Source: Variovorax paradoxus
GTDB lineage: Bacteria > Pseudomonadota > Gammaproteobacteria > Burkholderiales > Burkholderiaceae_C
DNA: 64,000 nt
NCBI RefSeq assembly: GCF_030815855.1
Contig: NZ_JAUSXG010000001.1
Coordinates: forward strand, 4,464,001-4,528,000
Direction of reading: 5' to 3'
Both the position numbers and the translations under genes were made by a program. Position 1 is the first letter of the stretch. The number at the start of each line of letters is the position of its first letter. Below the pieces are notes generated by a model. The model did not search any database. It had not been told where the DNA came from and saw nothing but the letters and a program-made list of their open reading frames with translations. Positions 57,183 through 64,000 of the stretch are shown here, in pieces.

Positions 57183-59414
57183 ATGATCTTCTCCCGCATT
57201 CATTTCTTAGCTACGTTTCTGGTAGCAACCGCCGCAGCCTGCATGCCGGCTGCCGCACAATTGGCCTCCAAACCGGGGGCGGTCGTCACCACCCCCCACG
57301 TGCGCGCCGAACTGGTCGCGCACGCGCCCGAAGGCGTGGCGCCTGGCGCACCGGTCTGGGTCGGACTGCAAATCACCCATCAGCCCGAGTGGCACACCTA
57401 TTGGAAGAACGCCGGCGATTCCGGCCTGCCCACCGAATTGAACTGGACGCTGCCGCCGGGCGTGTCGACGGGCGACATCGCGTGGCCGGTGCCCAGGAAG
57501 ATCCCGGTCGGCAACCTGGCCAACTATGGGTACGAAGGCACGGTGCTGCTGCCGGTGCCTCTCGAGGTGTCGAGCAATTTCAAGCCGCCGCTGGCCTCGC
57601 TTGGCATCGGCTCCGGCGCATCGGCGCTCGACATCCGGCTCAAGGCCACCTGGCTGGTGTGCCGCAAGGAATGCATCCCCGAGGAGGGCGAGTTCACGCT
57701 GGCCCTGCCGCTGCAGGGCTCGACCGCGCTGCACAAGGCCGAGTTCGATGCGGCCCAGGCCGCGCAGCCGCAGCCGCTCGACAAGCCCGGCACCGTGGAA
57801 GTCAGCGGCAACAACCTGCAGGTGCGGCTCGAAGGCCTGCCCGCTGCCGTCCAGGGCAAGACCCTTGGCTTCTTCCCCGAAACGCCCGAGCTGATCCGCA
57901 CCGCGGCGGTGTCGGGCAAGGACTGGACGCAAAGCTGGCAGGGCGGCGCCTGGACCGCCACGCTTCCGCTGGCCGATCAGCGCAGCGCCAGTCCCACGAC
58001 CTTGCCGCTGGTGGTCGCTTTGGCCGAAGCCGACCGGCAGCCGGGCCAGCCGATCGCCTGGCGTGCCGAGGCGCCGGTCAGCGGCACCTGGCCGGCGGCC
58101 GCCGTGCCGCGCGCCGAGGTTTCGCCCGCGCTGCAGGCCGCGCTCGCCGCCAATGCAGCAAATGCCGCCGCATCCATCTCGCCCGCGGAGCTGCCGGCCC
58201 AACCCGCCGGCACCTTCATCGTCGCGTTGCTGGGCGCCGTGCTCGGCGGCCTGCTGCTCAACCTCATGCCTTGCGTGTTCCCGATCCTGGCCATCAAGGT
58301 GCTGGGCTTCGCGCGCCAGGCGGGCAACCGCAGCGCGCACCGCAAGGCCGGGCTGGCCTACACCGCGGGCGTGATGCTCTCGTTTCTCGCACTGGGCGGC
58401 GCCATGCTCGCACTGCGCGCGGCAGGCGCCCAGCTCGGCTGGGGCTTCCAGCTCCAGTCGCCGGCCGTGGTGGCCGCGCTGGCGGCGCTCTTCACGCTGA
58501 TCGGGCTCAACCTGGCGGGCGTGTTCGAGTTCGGCCGCGCGGCACCGTCTTCCGTGTGCTCGGCGCAGGCGAAGCACCCGATTGCCAACGACTTCCTGTC
58601 GGGCGTGCTGGCGGTGGTGATCGCTTCGCCCTGTACCGCACCGTTCATGGGCGTTTCGCTCGGCTTTGCCATCGGGCTTCCTGCGACCCAGGCGCTGCTG
58701 CTGTTCGCCGCGCTGGGCCTCGGCCTGGCGCTGCCGTACCTGGTGGCGGGCTTCGTTCCGGCGATTGCGCGCCTGCTGCCCAGGCCCGGCCCGTGGATGG
58801 GCACGTTGCGCCGTCTGCTGGCGTTCCCGATGTTCGCCACCGTGGCCTGGCTGGTCTGGGTGCTGGGCCAGCAAAGCGGCATCGACGGCGTGGGCACGCT
58901 GCTCGCGCTGCTGGTGTGCATGGCGGCCATCGTCTGGGCGCTGACGCTGCGCGGACGCACGCGGCTGGTCATTGCCGCAGTGCTGGTCGCCTTTACCGCG
59001 GTGCTCACCGCGGCCATCGGGCGCAATGTGCTGCAGACGGTAGAGCCGGCCCGGCTCGCATCATCGAGTGCCGGCCAGCGCTGGCAGCCCTGGTCGGCCG
59101 AACGCGTGGCCGAGCTCATGGGCGCGGGACAGCCGGTGTTCATCGATTTCACGGCCGCCTGGTGCGTGACCTGCCAGTACAACAAGAAGGCCACGCTCGC
59201 CGATGCCGAGGTGCTGGCCGATTTCGACGGCAAGAAGGTCGCGATGCTGCGCGCCGACTGGACGCGCCGCGACCCCGCCATCACGGCCGCCCTGACCTCG
59301 CTCGGGCGCAGCGGCGTGCCGCTGTATGTGCTGCAGGCGCCCGGCAAGCCGCCGGTCGTCCTGACCGAAATCCTGGGCAAGAACGAGGTGCGCGCCGCGC
59401 TGGCCGCGCTTTGA
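57183..59414 (+). CDS. Thiol:disulfide interchange protein, ScsB/DsbD family
   Basis: 743 residues. Signal peptide (~1-25, ends AAAQ), a periplasmic N domain with HTYWKNAGDSGLPTELNW and two Cys in TWLVCRKECIPEEGEF (~160-166). The membrane core (~350-620) has eight helices carrying the redox Cys in LNLMPCVFPILAIK and VIASPCTAPFMG. The C-terminal thioredoxin domain has FTAAWCVTCQYNKK. Carries electrons from cytoplasmic thioredoxin to periplasmic partners. The WHTYWKNAGDSG type N domain is that of ScsB-like proteins rather than classical DsbD. Upstream of a redoxin, probably its partner. Confidence 0.92.
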   Translation: MIFSRIHFLATFLVATAAACMPAAAQLASKPGAVVTTPHVRAELVAHAPEGVAPGAPVWVGLQITHQPEWHTYWKNAGDSGLPTELNWTLPPGVSTGDIAWPVPRKIPVGNLANYGYEGTVLLPVPLEVSSNFKPPLASLGIGSGASALDIRLKATWLVCRKECIPEEGEFTLALPLQGSTALHKAEFDAAQAAQPQPLDKPGTVEVSGNNLQVRLEGLPAAVQGKTLGFFPETPELIRTAAVSGKDWTQSWQGGAWTATLPLADQRSASPTTLPLVVALAEADRQPGQPIAWRAEAPVSGTWPAAAVPRAEVSPALQAALAANAANAAASISPAELPAQPAGTFIVALLGAVLGGLLLNLMPCVFPILAIKVLGFARQAGNRSAHRKAGLAYTAGVMLSFLALGGAMLALRAAGAQLGWGFQLQSPAVVAALAALFTLIGLNLAGVFEFGRAAPSSVCSAQAKHPIANDFLSGVLAVVIASPCTAPFMGVSLGFAIGLPATQALLLFAALGLGLALPYLVAGFVPAIARLLPRPGPWMGTLRRLLAFPMFATVAWLVWVLGQQSGIDGVGTLLALLVCMAAIVWALTLRGRTRLVIAAVLVAFTAVLTAAIGRNVLQTVEPARLASSSAGQRWQPWSAERVAELMGAGQPVFIDFTAAWCVTCQYNKKATLADAEVLADFDGKKVAMLRADWTRRDPAITAALTSLGRSGVPLYVLQAPGKPPVVLTEILGKNEVRAALAAL

Positions 59415-59422
59415 CCCCCGGC

Positions 59423-59439
59423 GTGACATGGGTTGTCAC
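59423..59439. promoter_or_regulatory. Inverted repeat between the DsbD-like and redoxin genes
   Basis: GTGACA-TGGGT-TGTCAC, a perfect 6-bp inverted repeat 68 bases before the redoxin ATG. TTGTCA could act as a -35 but no good -10 follows at proper spacing. May bind a dimeric regulator (unidentified). Confidence 0.4.
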
Positions 59440-59506
59440 ATGCACTTGAGCAAAGCGCTCTAAGCTGTCGCCGTTATTCGTTTTTCTTTTGGAGTTCAAG
59501 CTGGCC

Positions 59507-60199
59507 ATGTCACTTTCGCCATCGTCCGACTCGCGTTCCATTCGTGCCGCGCGCCATGCCCGCGCCGCGCTCAGCCGCGCCTCGCGCCGCGCCGTCGTGG
59601 CGGCCGCCGTGGCGCTCGGCGCTACCTTCCTGATCGGCAACAACGCCTTCGCAGCGCCTGCGGTGGGCCAGCAGGCGCCCGACTTCGTGGCGGTGGACAC
59701 CCGCGGCGCCAAGCACAAGCTGTCCGACTTCGCGGGCAAGTTCGTGGTGCTCGAGTGGACCAACCCGGGCTGCCCCTTCGTGCGCAAGCACTACAACAGC
59801 GGCAACATGCCCGCCACGCAGAAGGCCGCCACGGCCCAGGGCGTGGTCTGGCTGTCGGTCAACTCCACCGAGCGCGCGGCCAGCGACTACCTGCAGCCCG
59901 CCGCACTCGACACGTGGATGAAAACGCAAAAGGCGGCGCCCACCGCGGTGCTGATGGACGAAGACGGCGTCATCGGCCAGGCCTACGGCGCGCGCACCAC
60001 GCCGCACATCTTCATCATCGATCCCAAGGGCATGCTGGTGTACGCGGGCGGCATCGACAGCATTGCGTCGGCCCGGCCCGACGACATCAAGACCGCGACC
60101 AACTACGTGAACCAGGCGCTCGGCGAAGCCTTCGGCGGCAAGCCGATTTCGGCCGCATCGACGCGGCCCTACGGCTGCTCGGTGAAATACAAGAGCTGA
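59507..60199 (+). CDS. Periplasmic redoxin (thioredoxin-fold, single-Cys PGCPF motif)
   Basis: 230 residues from ATG 59507, with GGAG 12 bases upstream. A long basic leader ([18 protein letters not shown]) then a hydrophobic segment ending NAFAAP predicts export; the twin Arg might suit Tat. The AhpC/TSA-Redoxin domain has [15 protein letters not shown] and [14 protein letters not shown]; only one Cys at the CxxC position. [20 protein letters not shown] carries the cis-Pro. Partner of the upstream ScsB-like reductase is likely. Confidence 0.88.
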   Translation: MSLSPSSDSRSIRAARHARAALSRASRRAVVAAAVALGATFLIGNNAFAAPAVGQQAPDFVAVDTRGAKHKLSDFAGKFVVLEWTNPGCPFVRKHYNSGNMPATQKAATAQGVVWLSVNSTERAASDYLQPAALDTWMKTQKAAPTAVLMDEDGVIGQAYGARTTPHIFIIDPKGMLVYAGGIDSIASARPDDIKTATNYVNQALGEAFGGKPISAASTRPYGCSVKYKS

Positions 60200-60299
60200 A
60201 GAAGCCGCCAATGACAGGTACCTGACCACGGCGGTCAGGCGGCGGTCGGGAACCCCGGCCTACCCTTGGACGAACTACATCGCCCAAGGGGACAACGAG

Positions 60300-61664
60300 A
60301 TGAATCCTGCGCACTCCGCCGCGCAATCGGGCACGGCCGCCCACGCCTCTTCAGGCATTGCCGCTTCTTCTGCTGCTTCCTCCTCCTCCTCGAAATTCGC
60401 CACCGTGCTTCGCGTGACGGGCGGCAATTTCATGGAGATGTTCGACTTCTTCCTGTTCGGCTTCTACGCCACGCAGATCTCGAAGGCCTTCTTTCCGGCC
60501 GGCGACGAGTTCGCCTCGCTGATGCTGACCTTCATGACCTTCGGCGCGGGCTTCCTGATGCGGCCGCTGGGCGCGATCTTTCTCGGCGCGTATGTCGACC
60601 GAGTGGGCCGCCGCAAGGGGCTGATCGTCACGCTTGCGCTGATGGCGCTCGGCACGCTGCTCATCGCCTGCGTGCCGGCCTACGCCACCATCGGCTTTGT
60701 GGCGCCGCTGCTGGTGCTGGTCGGACGGCTGCTGCAGGGCTTCTCGGCCGGCGTGGAACTCGGCGGCGTCTCGGTCTACCTGTCGGAAATGGCCACGCCG
60801 GGACGCAAGGGCTTCTACGTGAGCTGGCAGTCGGCCAGCCAGCAGGTGGCGATCATCGTGGCGGCAGCGCTCGGCTACTGGCTCAACGTGACCTTCACCT
60901 CGCAGGAGATCGGCGACTTCTACTGGCGCATTCCGTTTTTCGTGGGCTGCCTGATCGTGCCGGTGCTCTTCATCATCCGCCGCTCGCTGCAGGAGACCGA
61001 GGAGTTCATGGCGCGCAAGCACCGCCCGGATGCGCGCGAGATCTTCCAGTCGATGATCGCCAACTGGGGCCTCGTGGTCGCCGGGATGATGCTGGTGTCG
61101 ATGACCACCGTGTCGTTCTACCTGATCACGGTCTACACGCCCACGTTCGGCAAGTCGGTGCTGCACCTGAGCACGACCGATGCGCTCGTCGTCACGCTGT
61201 GCGTGGCGATTTCGAACTTCATCTGGCTGCCGGTCATGGGCGCGCTGTCCGATCGCGTGGGGCGCAAGCCGCTGCTGATCCTGTTCACGGCGCTGACGAT
61301 CCTCACCGCCTACCCGTCGCTCAAGTGGCTGGTGGGTGCGCCGAGTTTCGCGCGCATGCTCGAGGTCGAGCTGTGGTTGTCGTTCCTCTACGCGAGCTAC
61401 AACGGCGCGATGGTGGTGGCGCTCACCGAGGTGATGCCGGTCAATGTGCGCACAGCAGGCTTTTCACTGGCCTACAGCCTGGCGACGGCGCTGTTCGGCG
61501 GTTTCACGCCGGCCATTGCCACGGGGCTGATCGAAATGACCGGTGACAAGGGCGCGCCGGGGCTGTGGATGACGGCGGCCGCTGCCTGCGGGCTGATCGC
61601 CACGCTGGTGCTGTATCGGCGCCAGGTGAATCCGGCGGATTCGGTGCGGGTGCCGGTGGTTTGA
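60300..61664 (+). CDS. MHS-type MFS transporter (citrate/tricarballylate:proton symporter-like)
   Basis: 454 residues, twelve hydrophobic helices from ~40. Signatures: [40 protein letters not shown] (MFS motif A), [34 protein letters not shown]. Resembles CitA/TcuC. The first ~30 residues are Ala/Ser-rich and unconserved. Substrate could be another small carboxylate. Confidence 0.88.
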   Translation: MNPAHSAAQSGTAAHASSGIAASSAASSSSSKFATVLRVTGGNFMEMFDFFLFGFYATQISKAFFPAGDEFASLMLTFMTFGAGFLMRPLGAIFLGAYVDRVGRRKGLIVTLALMALGTLLIACVPAYATIGFVAPLLVLVGRLLQGFSAGVELGGVSVYLSEMATPGRKGFYVSWQSASQQVAIIVAAALGYWLNVTFTSQEIGDFYWRIPFFVGCLIVPVLFIIRRSLQETEEFMARKHRPDAREIFQSMIANWGLVVAGMMLVSMTTVSFYLITVYTPTFGKSVLHLSTTDALVVTLCVAISNFIWLPVMGALSDRVGRKPLLILFTALTILTAYPSLKWLVGAPSFARMLEVELWLSFLYASYNGAMVVALTEVMPVNVRTAGFSLAYSLATALFGGFTPAIATGLIEMTGDKGAPGLWMTAAAACGLIATLVLYRRQVNPADSVRVPVV

Positions 61665-61718
61665 TTTCGGTTGGTTCTCACTCGGCCCTGTAGGTCCGGG
61701 GCGGCGCTCCCGCCGACG

Positions 61719-61742
61719 GGGTACCTTGCTCCGCGAATGTCC
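61719..61742 (+). repeat. 24-bp motif, left copy (inverted partner at 63128-63151)
   Basis: GGGTAC, five bases, then TCCGCGAATGTCC. The reverse complement of 63128-63151 reads GGGTAC-N5-TCCGCGAATGTCC with identical spacing. The 61665-61890 stretch holding this copy has no convincing gene. Confidence 0.7.
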
Positions 61743-61890
61743 TCCGGCCAGCGGCCTCCCCCTTGATTTCGCTGCGCAAGGCACCCCATCGACGGGAGCG
61801 TTATGCGCAGCAGTTGTTGATCGGCCAGCACAAGCGCCGCGTCCATGGTGCACAGGGCATCGGGTGCTCCCCGCAGCGAAATAAAGGAGG

Positions 61891-63112
61891 GGCGGGCTCA
61901 ATCCGTCGATGCAACACTTCAACGACGAATCGAGGTGTTAATTGACGAAGAGCACAGGTCAGCGAGTTCATCCGTCGGCTGCGCAGCAGCGGCAGATATG
62001 GGATCGATGGAAGCAAGGCGAGCGGATCGCCGAGATCGCCATGGCGTTGAGACGCCCGGTGCCCTCGATACAGACGTGGATCGGCAAGGCAGGCGGCTTT
62101 GCCCCTCGAGAGTGCCATCGCGCGCCTGGCGCCTTGACGCTGCGCGAGCGCGAGGAGATCTCGCGTGGACTCTCGACGGGCGAGTCGATACGCTTGATCG
62201 CGGCGCGGCTGTCCCGCAGTCCCAGTACCGTCTCGCGAGAGATCCAGCGCAATGGGGGACATGCCCGATATCGCGCGATCAGTGCCGACGAAGCGGCCTG
62301 GCACAGGGCCAAGAGGCCCCAGTGCTGTCACCTGCAGCGCCACCCCGCGCTTGCGCTGGAAGTCGCTGGCAAGCTCAGACTGTGCTGGTCGCCCGAGCAG
62401 ATTTCGGGATGGCTCAAGCGCCAGTTCCCCGAAGATGGCGGAATGAACGTCTCGCACGAAACGATTTACAGAACGCTTTTCGTCCAGGCCCGTGGTGCCC
62501 TCAAGAAGGAGCTGACGGCCTATCTTCGAGAGCACACCAGGATGCGGCGACCCCGTGTGCAGTCGCCCCCGCCTGGGCCCTATCGCATCAAGGACCTGGT
62601 CTCCATCAGCCAGCGTCCGCCGCAGGCCAATGACCGCGCGGTGCCGGGCCACTGGGAAGGCGACTTGCTGTTCGGAACGCTCAACTGCCAGGTCGCAACG
62701 CTGGTGGAGCGCCATTCGCGTTACCTCATCCTGGTCAAGGTGGACGGCAAGGACACCAACAGCGTGGTTGCAGCCTTGAGCCGTCAGGTCAAGAGATTGC
62801 CTGCGGGGCTGATGAAGACCCTGACCTGGGACCGGGGCAGCGAGATGGCCGCTCACCGCAAGTTCTCCATGGCAACCGATGTGGATGTGTACTTCTGCGA
62901 CCCACAGAGTCCGTGGCAGCGTGGCTCCAACGAGAACACCAATCGGCTGCTTCGCCAGTACCTGCCCAAGGGCAAGGACTTCTCTCACCTCACGCAGGCC
63001 CAGTTCGATCGCATCGCCAATGAAATGAACGGTCGACCAAGACAGACACTTGGCTTTGCCAACCCTGCTGAGGTACTCTGGCAGGCCGTTGCATCGACGG
63101 GTTGAGCCCGCC
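61891..63112 (+). mobile_element. IS30-family insertion sequence, complete
   Basis: Terminal inverted repeats at 61891-61915 and 63088-63112 are identical at 24 of 25 bases, starting GGCGGGCTCAA. They enclose one transposase gene whose stop lies inside the right repeat. The flanking bases are GG on both sides, compatible with a 2-bp target duplication, which IS30 elements typically make as 2-3 bp. The element is ~1.2 kb, normal for the family, and looks intact. Confidence 0.88.
61942..63105 (+). CDS. IS30-family transposase
   Basis: 387 residues. N-terminal HTH ([23 protein letters not shown]) and second HTH-like [20 protein letters not shown] domain with [13 protein letters not shown] (first Asp region), [11 protein letters not shown] (second Asp) and [19 protein letters not shown] (Glu), the IS30 DDE layout. 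The start is TTG at 61942, directly after an in-frame TAA, so no earlier start is possible. All catalytic residues are present. Confidence 0.93.
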   Translation: MTKSTGQRVHPSAAQQRQIWDRWKQGERIAEIAMALRRPVPSIQTWIGKAGGFAPRECHRAPGALTLREREEISRGLSTGESIRLIAARLSRSPSTVSREIQRNGGHARYRAISADEAAWHRAKRPQCCHLQRHPALALEVAGKLRLCWSPEQISGWLKRQFPEDGGMNVSHETIYRTLFVQARGALKKELTAYLREHTRMRRPRVQSPPPGPYRIKDLVSISQRPPQANDRAVPGHWEGDLLFGTLNCQVATLVERHSRYLILVKVDGKDTNSVVAALSRQVKRLPAGLMKTLTWDRGSEMAAHRKFSMATDVDVYFCDPQSPWQRGSNENTNRLLRQYLPKGKDFSHLTQAQFDRIANEMNGRPRQTLGFANPAEVLWQAVASTG

Positions 63113-63127
63113 GGAGCCGAAGGCGGG

Positions 63128-63151
63128 GGACATTCGCGGAGGGGAGTACCC
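63128..63151 (-). repeat. 24-bp motif, right copy (inverted partner at 61719-61742)
   Basis: GGACATTCGCGGA (63128-63140), five bases, then GTACCC (63146-63151): the exact inverse of the left copy in its 19 fixed positions. Lies 16 bases outside the IS30 right end. Confidence 0.7.
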
Positions 63152-63168
63152 GGTGGCCTGTGCACGCG

Positions 63169-63240
63169 CCCTGAACAACAGCACCCCGAACAACAGCGCC
63201 CCCAACAAAAGCGCCTCAAACAAGAGCCCCCGAACAGCGG
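63169..63240 (+). repeat. Imperfect 15-bp tandem repeat upstream of hemE
   Basis: Units: 63169-63183, 63184-63198, 63199-63213, 63214-63228 and a partial fifth. The consensus is near CCCCGAACAACAGCG, drifting to AACAAAAGCG and AACAAGAGCC. It sits 42 bases before the hemE ATG and may vary in copy number. Confidence 0.75.
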
Positions 63241-63281
63241 CACTCGAAGAGAAAGCCCAGTCCCCCTGCGACAATCGGGCA

Positions 63282-64000
63282 ATGCCTTTCGCCCCATTGC
63301 AAAACGACACTTTCCTGCGGGCCTGCTGGCGCCAGGCCACCGATCACACCCCCGTCTGGCTCATGCGCCAGGCCGGACGCTACCTGCCCGAGTACGTGGC
63401 CACCCGCGCCAAGGCCGGCAGCTTCATGGGGCTGGCGACCAACACCGACTACGCCACCGAAGTCACGCTGCAGCCGCTCGCGCGCTATCCGCTCGATGCG
63501 GCCATTCTTTTTTCCGACATCCTCACGGTGCCTGACGCCATGGGCCTGGGCCTCTCGTTCGAGGCCGGCGAAGGCCCCCGCTTCGCGCGCCCGGTGCGCG
63601 ACGAAGCCGCCGTTTCGGCGCTCGAAGTGCCCGACATGGCCAAGCTGCGCTACGTGTTCGACGCCGTGGCGTCGATCCGCAAGGCGCTCGACGGACGCGT
63701 ACCCCTCATCGGCTTTTCGGGCAGCCCCTGGACGCTGGCCTGCTACATGGTCGAAGGCGCAGGTTCCAGCGACTACCGCCTCGTGAAGAGCATGCTCTAC
63801 AGCCGCCCCGACCTGATGCACCGCCTGCTCGCGGTCAACGCCGATTCCGTGGCCACCTACCTCAATGCACAGATCGACGCCGGCGCGCAGGCCGTGATGA
63901 TTTTCGACAGCTGGGGCGGCGTGCTGGCCGACGGCGCGTTCCAGGAATTCAGCCTCGCTTACACAGCCCGCGTATTGGCCGGCCTGAAGCGCACCGGCGC
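63282..64000 (+). CDS. hemE: Uroporphyrinogen decarboxylase, 5' part
   Basis: The first 239 codons are in the window; the gene runs off the right edge. Decarboxylates uroporphyrinogen III to coproporphyrinogen III in haem synthesis. Signatures: [44 protein letters not shown] and IFDSWGGVL. The ATG 63282 places [16 protein letters not shown] at the N terminus, as in relatives. Confidence 0.96.
   Translation, partial: MPFAPLQNDTFLRACWRQATDHTPVWLMRQAGRYLPEYVATRAKAGSFMGLATNTDYATEVTLQPLARYPLDAAILFSDILTVPDAMGLGLSFEAGEGPRFARPVRDEAAVSALEVPDMAKLRYVFDAVASIRKALDGRVPLIGFSGSPWTLACYMVEGAGSSDYRLVKSMLYSRPDLMHRLLAVNADSVATYLNAQIDAGAQAVMIFDSWGGVLADGAFQEFSLAYTARVLAGLKRTG

Noticed and set aside
57389..59449. Second long + strand frame inside the ScsB-like gene
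   Set aside because: Out-of-frame shadow; the correct frame holds all Cys motifs and helices.
61801..63297. Antisense frame across the IS30 element
   Set aside because: Opposite strand of an intact DDE transposase; no known IS30 antisense gene.

Overview
The window looks like a chromosomal segment of a GC-rich betaproteobacterium of the Burkholderiales, most likely a Comamonadaceae such as Variovorax. This is inferred from a PhaM-type polyhydroxyalkanoate granule regulator, a MocR/LysE/EamA exporter cluster, a catecholate-type TonB receptor and overall codon use. No rRNA or tRNA gene was seen.

Region 1 (1-36366) is a surface-polysaccharide (O-antigen or capsule-like) locus. It opens with the tail of an ABC-exporter ATPase. 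It then holds glycosyltransferases (one with three fused GT modules), an FkbM methyltransferase, and GDP-6-deoxyhexose genes (gmd, an rmd-like reductase, and fcl much further right). CDP-6-deoxyhexose genes (rfbF, rfbG) sit on the + strand. Opposite them is a long - strand run, rfbB-rfbD-rfbA-GT2-cupin-C-methyltransferase-reductase-methyltransferase-CmcI-like-rfbC, that supplies dTDP-L-rhamnose and, by inference, a C-methylated branched 6-deoxy sugar. A polyprenyl-phosphate-type glycosyltransferase, a flippase-like protein, an FAD oxidoreductase and a large membrane protein (11602-17659) may form a lipid-linked sugar decoration module. Much of this DNA, especially 14381-17659, is visibly richer in A/T than the flanks, which fits horizontal acquisition.

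Inside this locus, between rfbB and a group of glycosyltransferase genes, is a tandem glycine riboswitch with a good sigma70 promoter. It leads a dadA-type D-amino-acid dehydrogenase (27274-28929).

Region 2 (36641-47455) is GC-rich and chromosomal in character: a FIST sensor-domain protein, PhaM, and a MocR-type PLP regulator. The regulator is divergent from a nine-gene operon of three LysE exporters, an EamA exporter, a PLP aminotransferase, a DJ-1/PfpI protein, a GST, a PhzF isomerase and a VOC protein. This looks like amino-acid or analogue export and turnover.

Region 3 (47456-61664) carries a Fur-boxed TonB-dependent siderophore receptor and a DUF305 protein. It continues with creatininase-family, SDR, LysR with divergent quinone-reductase-like, GNAT, sorbosone-dehydrogenase-like lipoprotein and AlaX editing genes, then a DsbD/ScsB reductase with a redoxin, and an MHS-type carboxylate transporter.

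Region 4 (61665-64000) has a complete IS30-family element with 25-bp terminal inverted repeats, flanked by an inverted pair of a 24-bp dispersed-looking motif. A 15-bp tandem repeat and the start of hemE follow.
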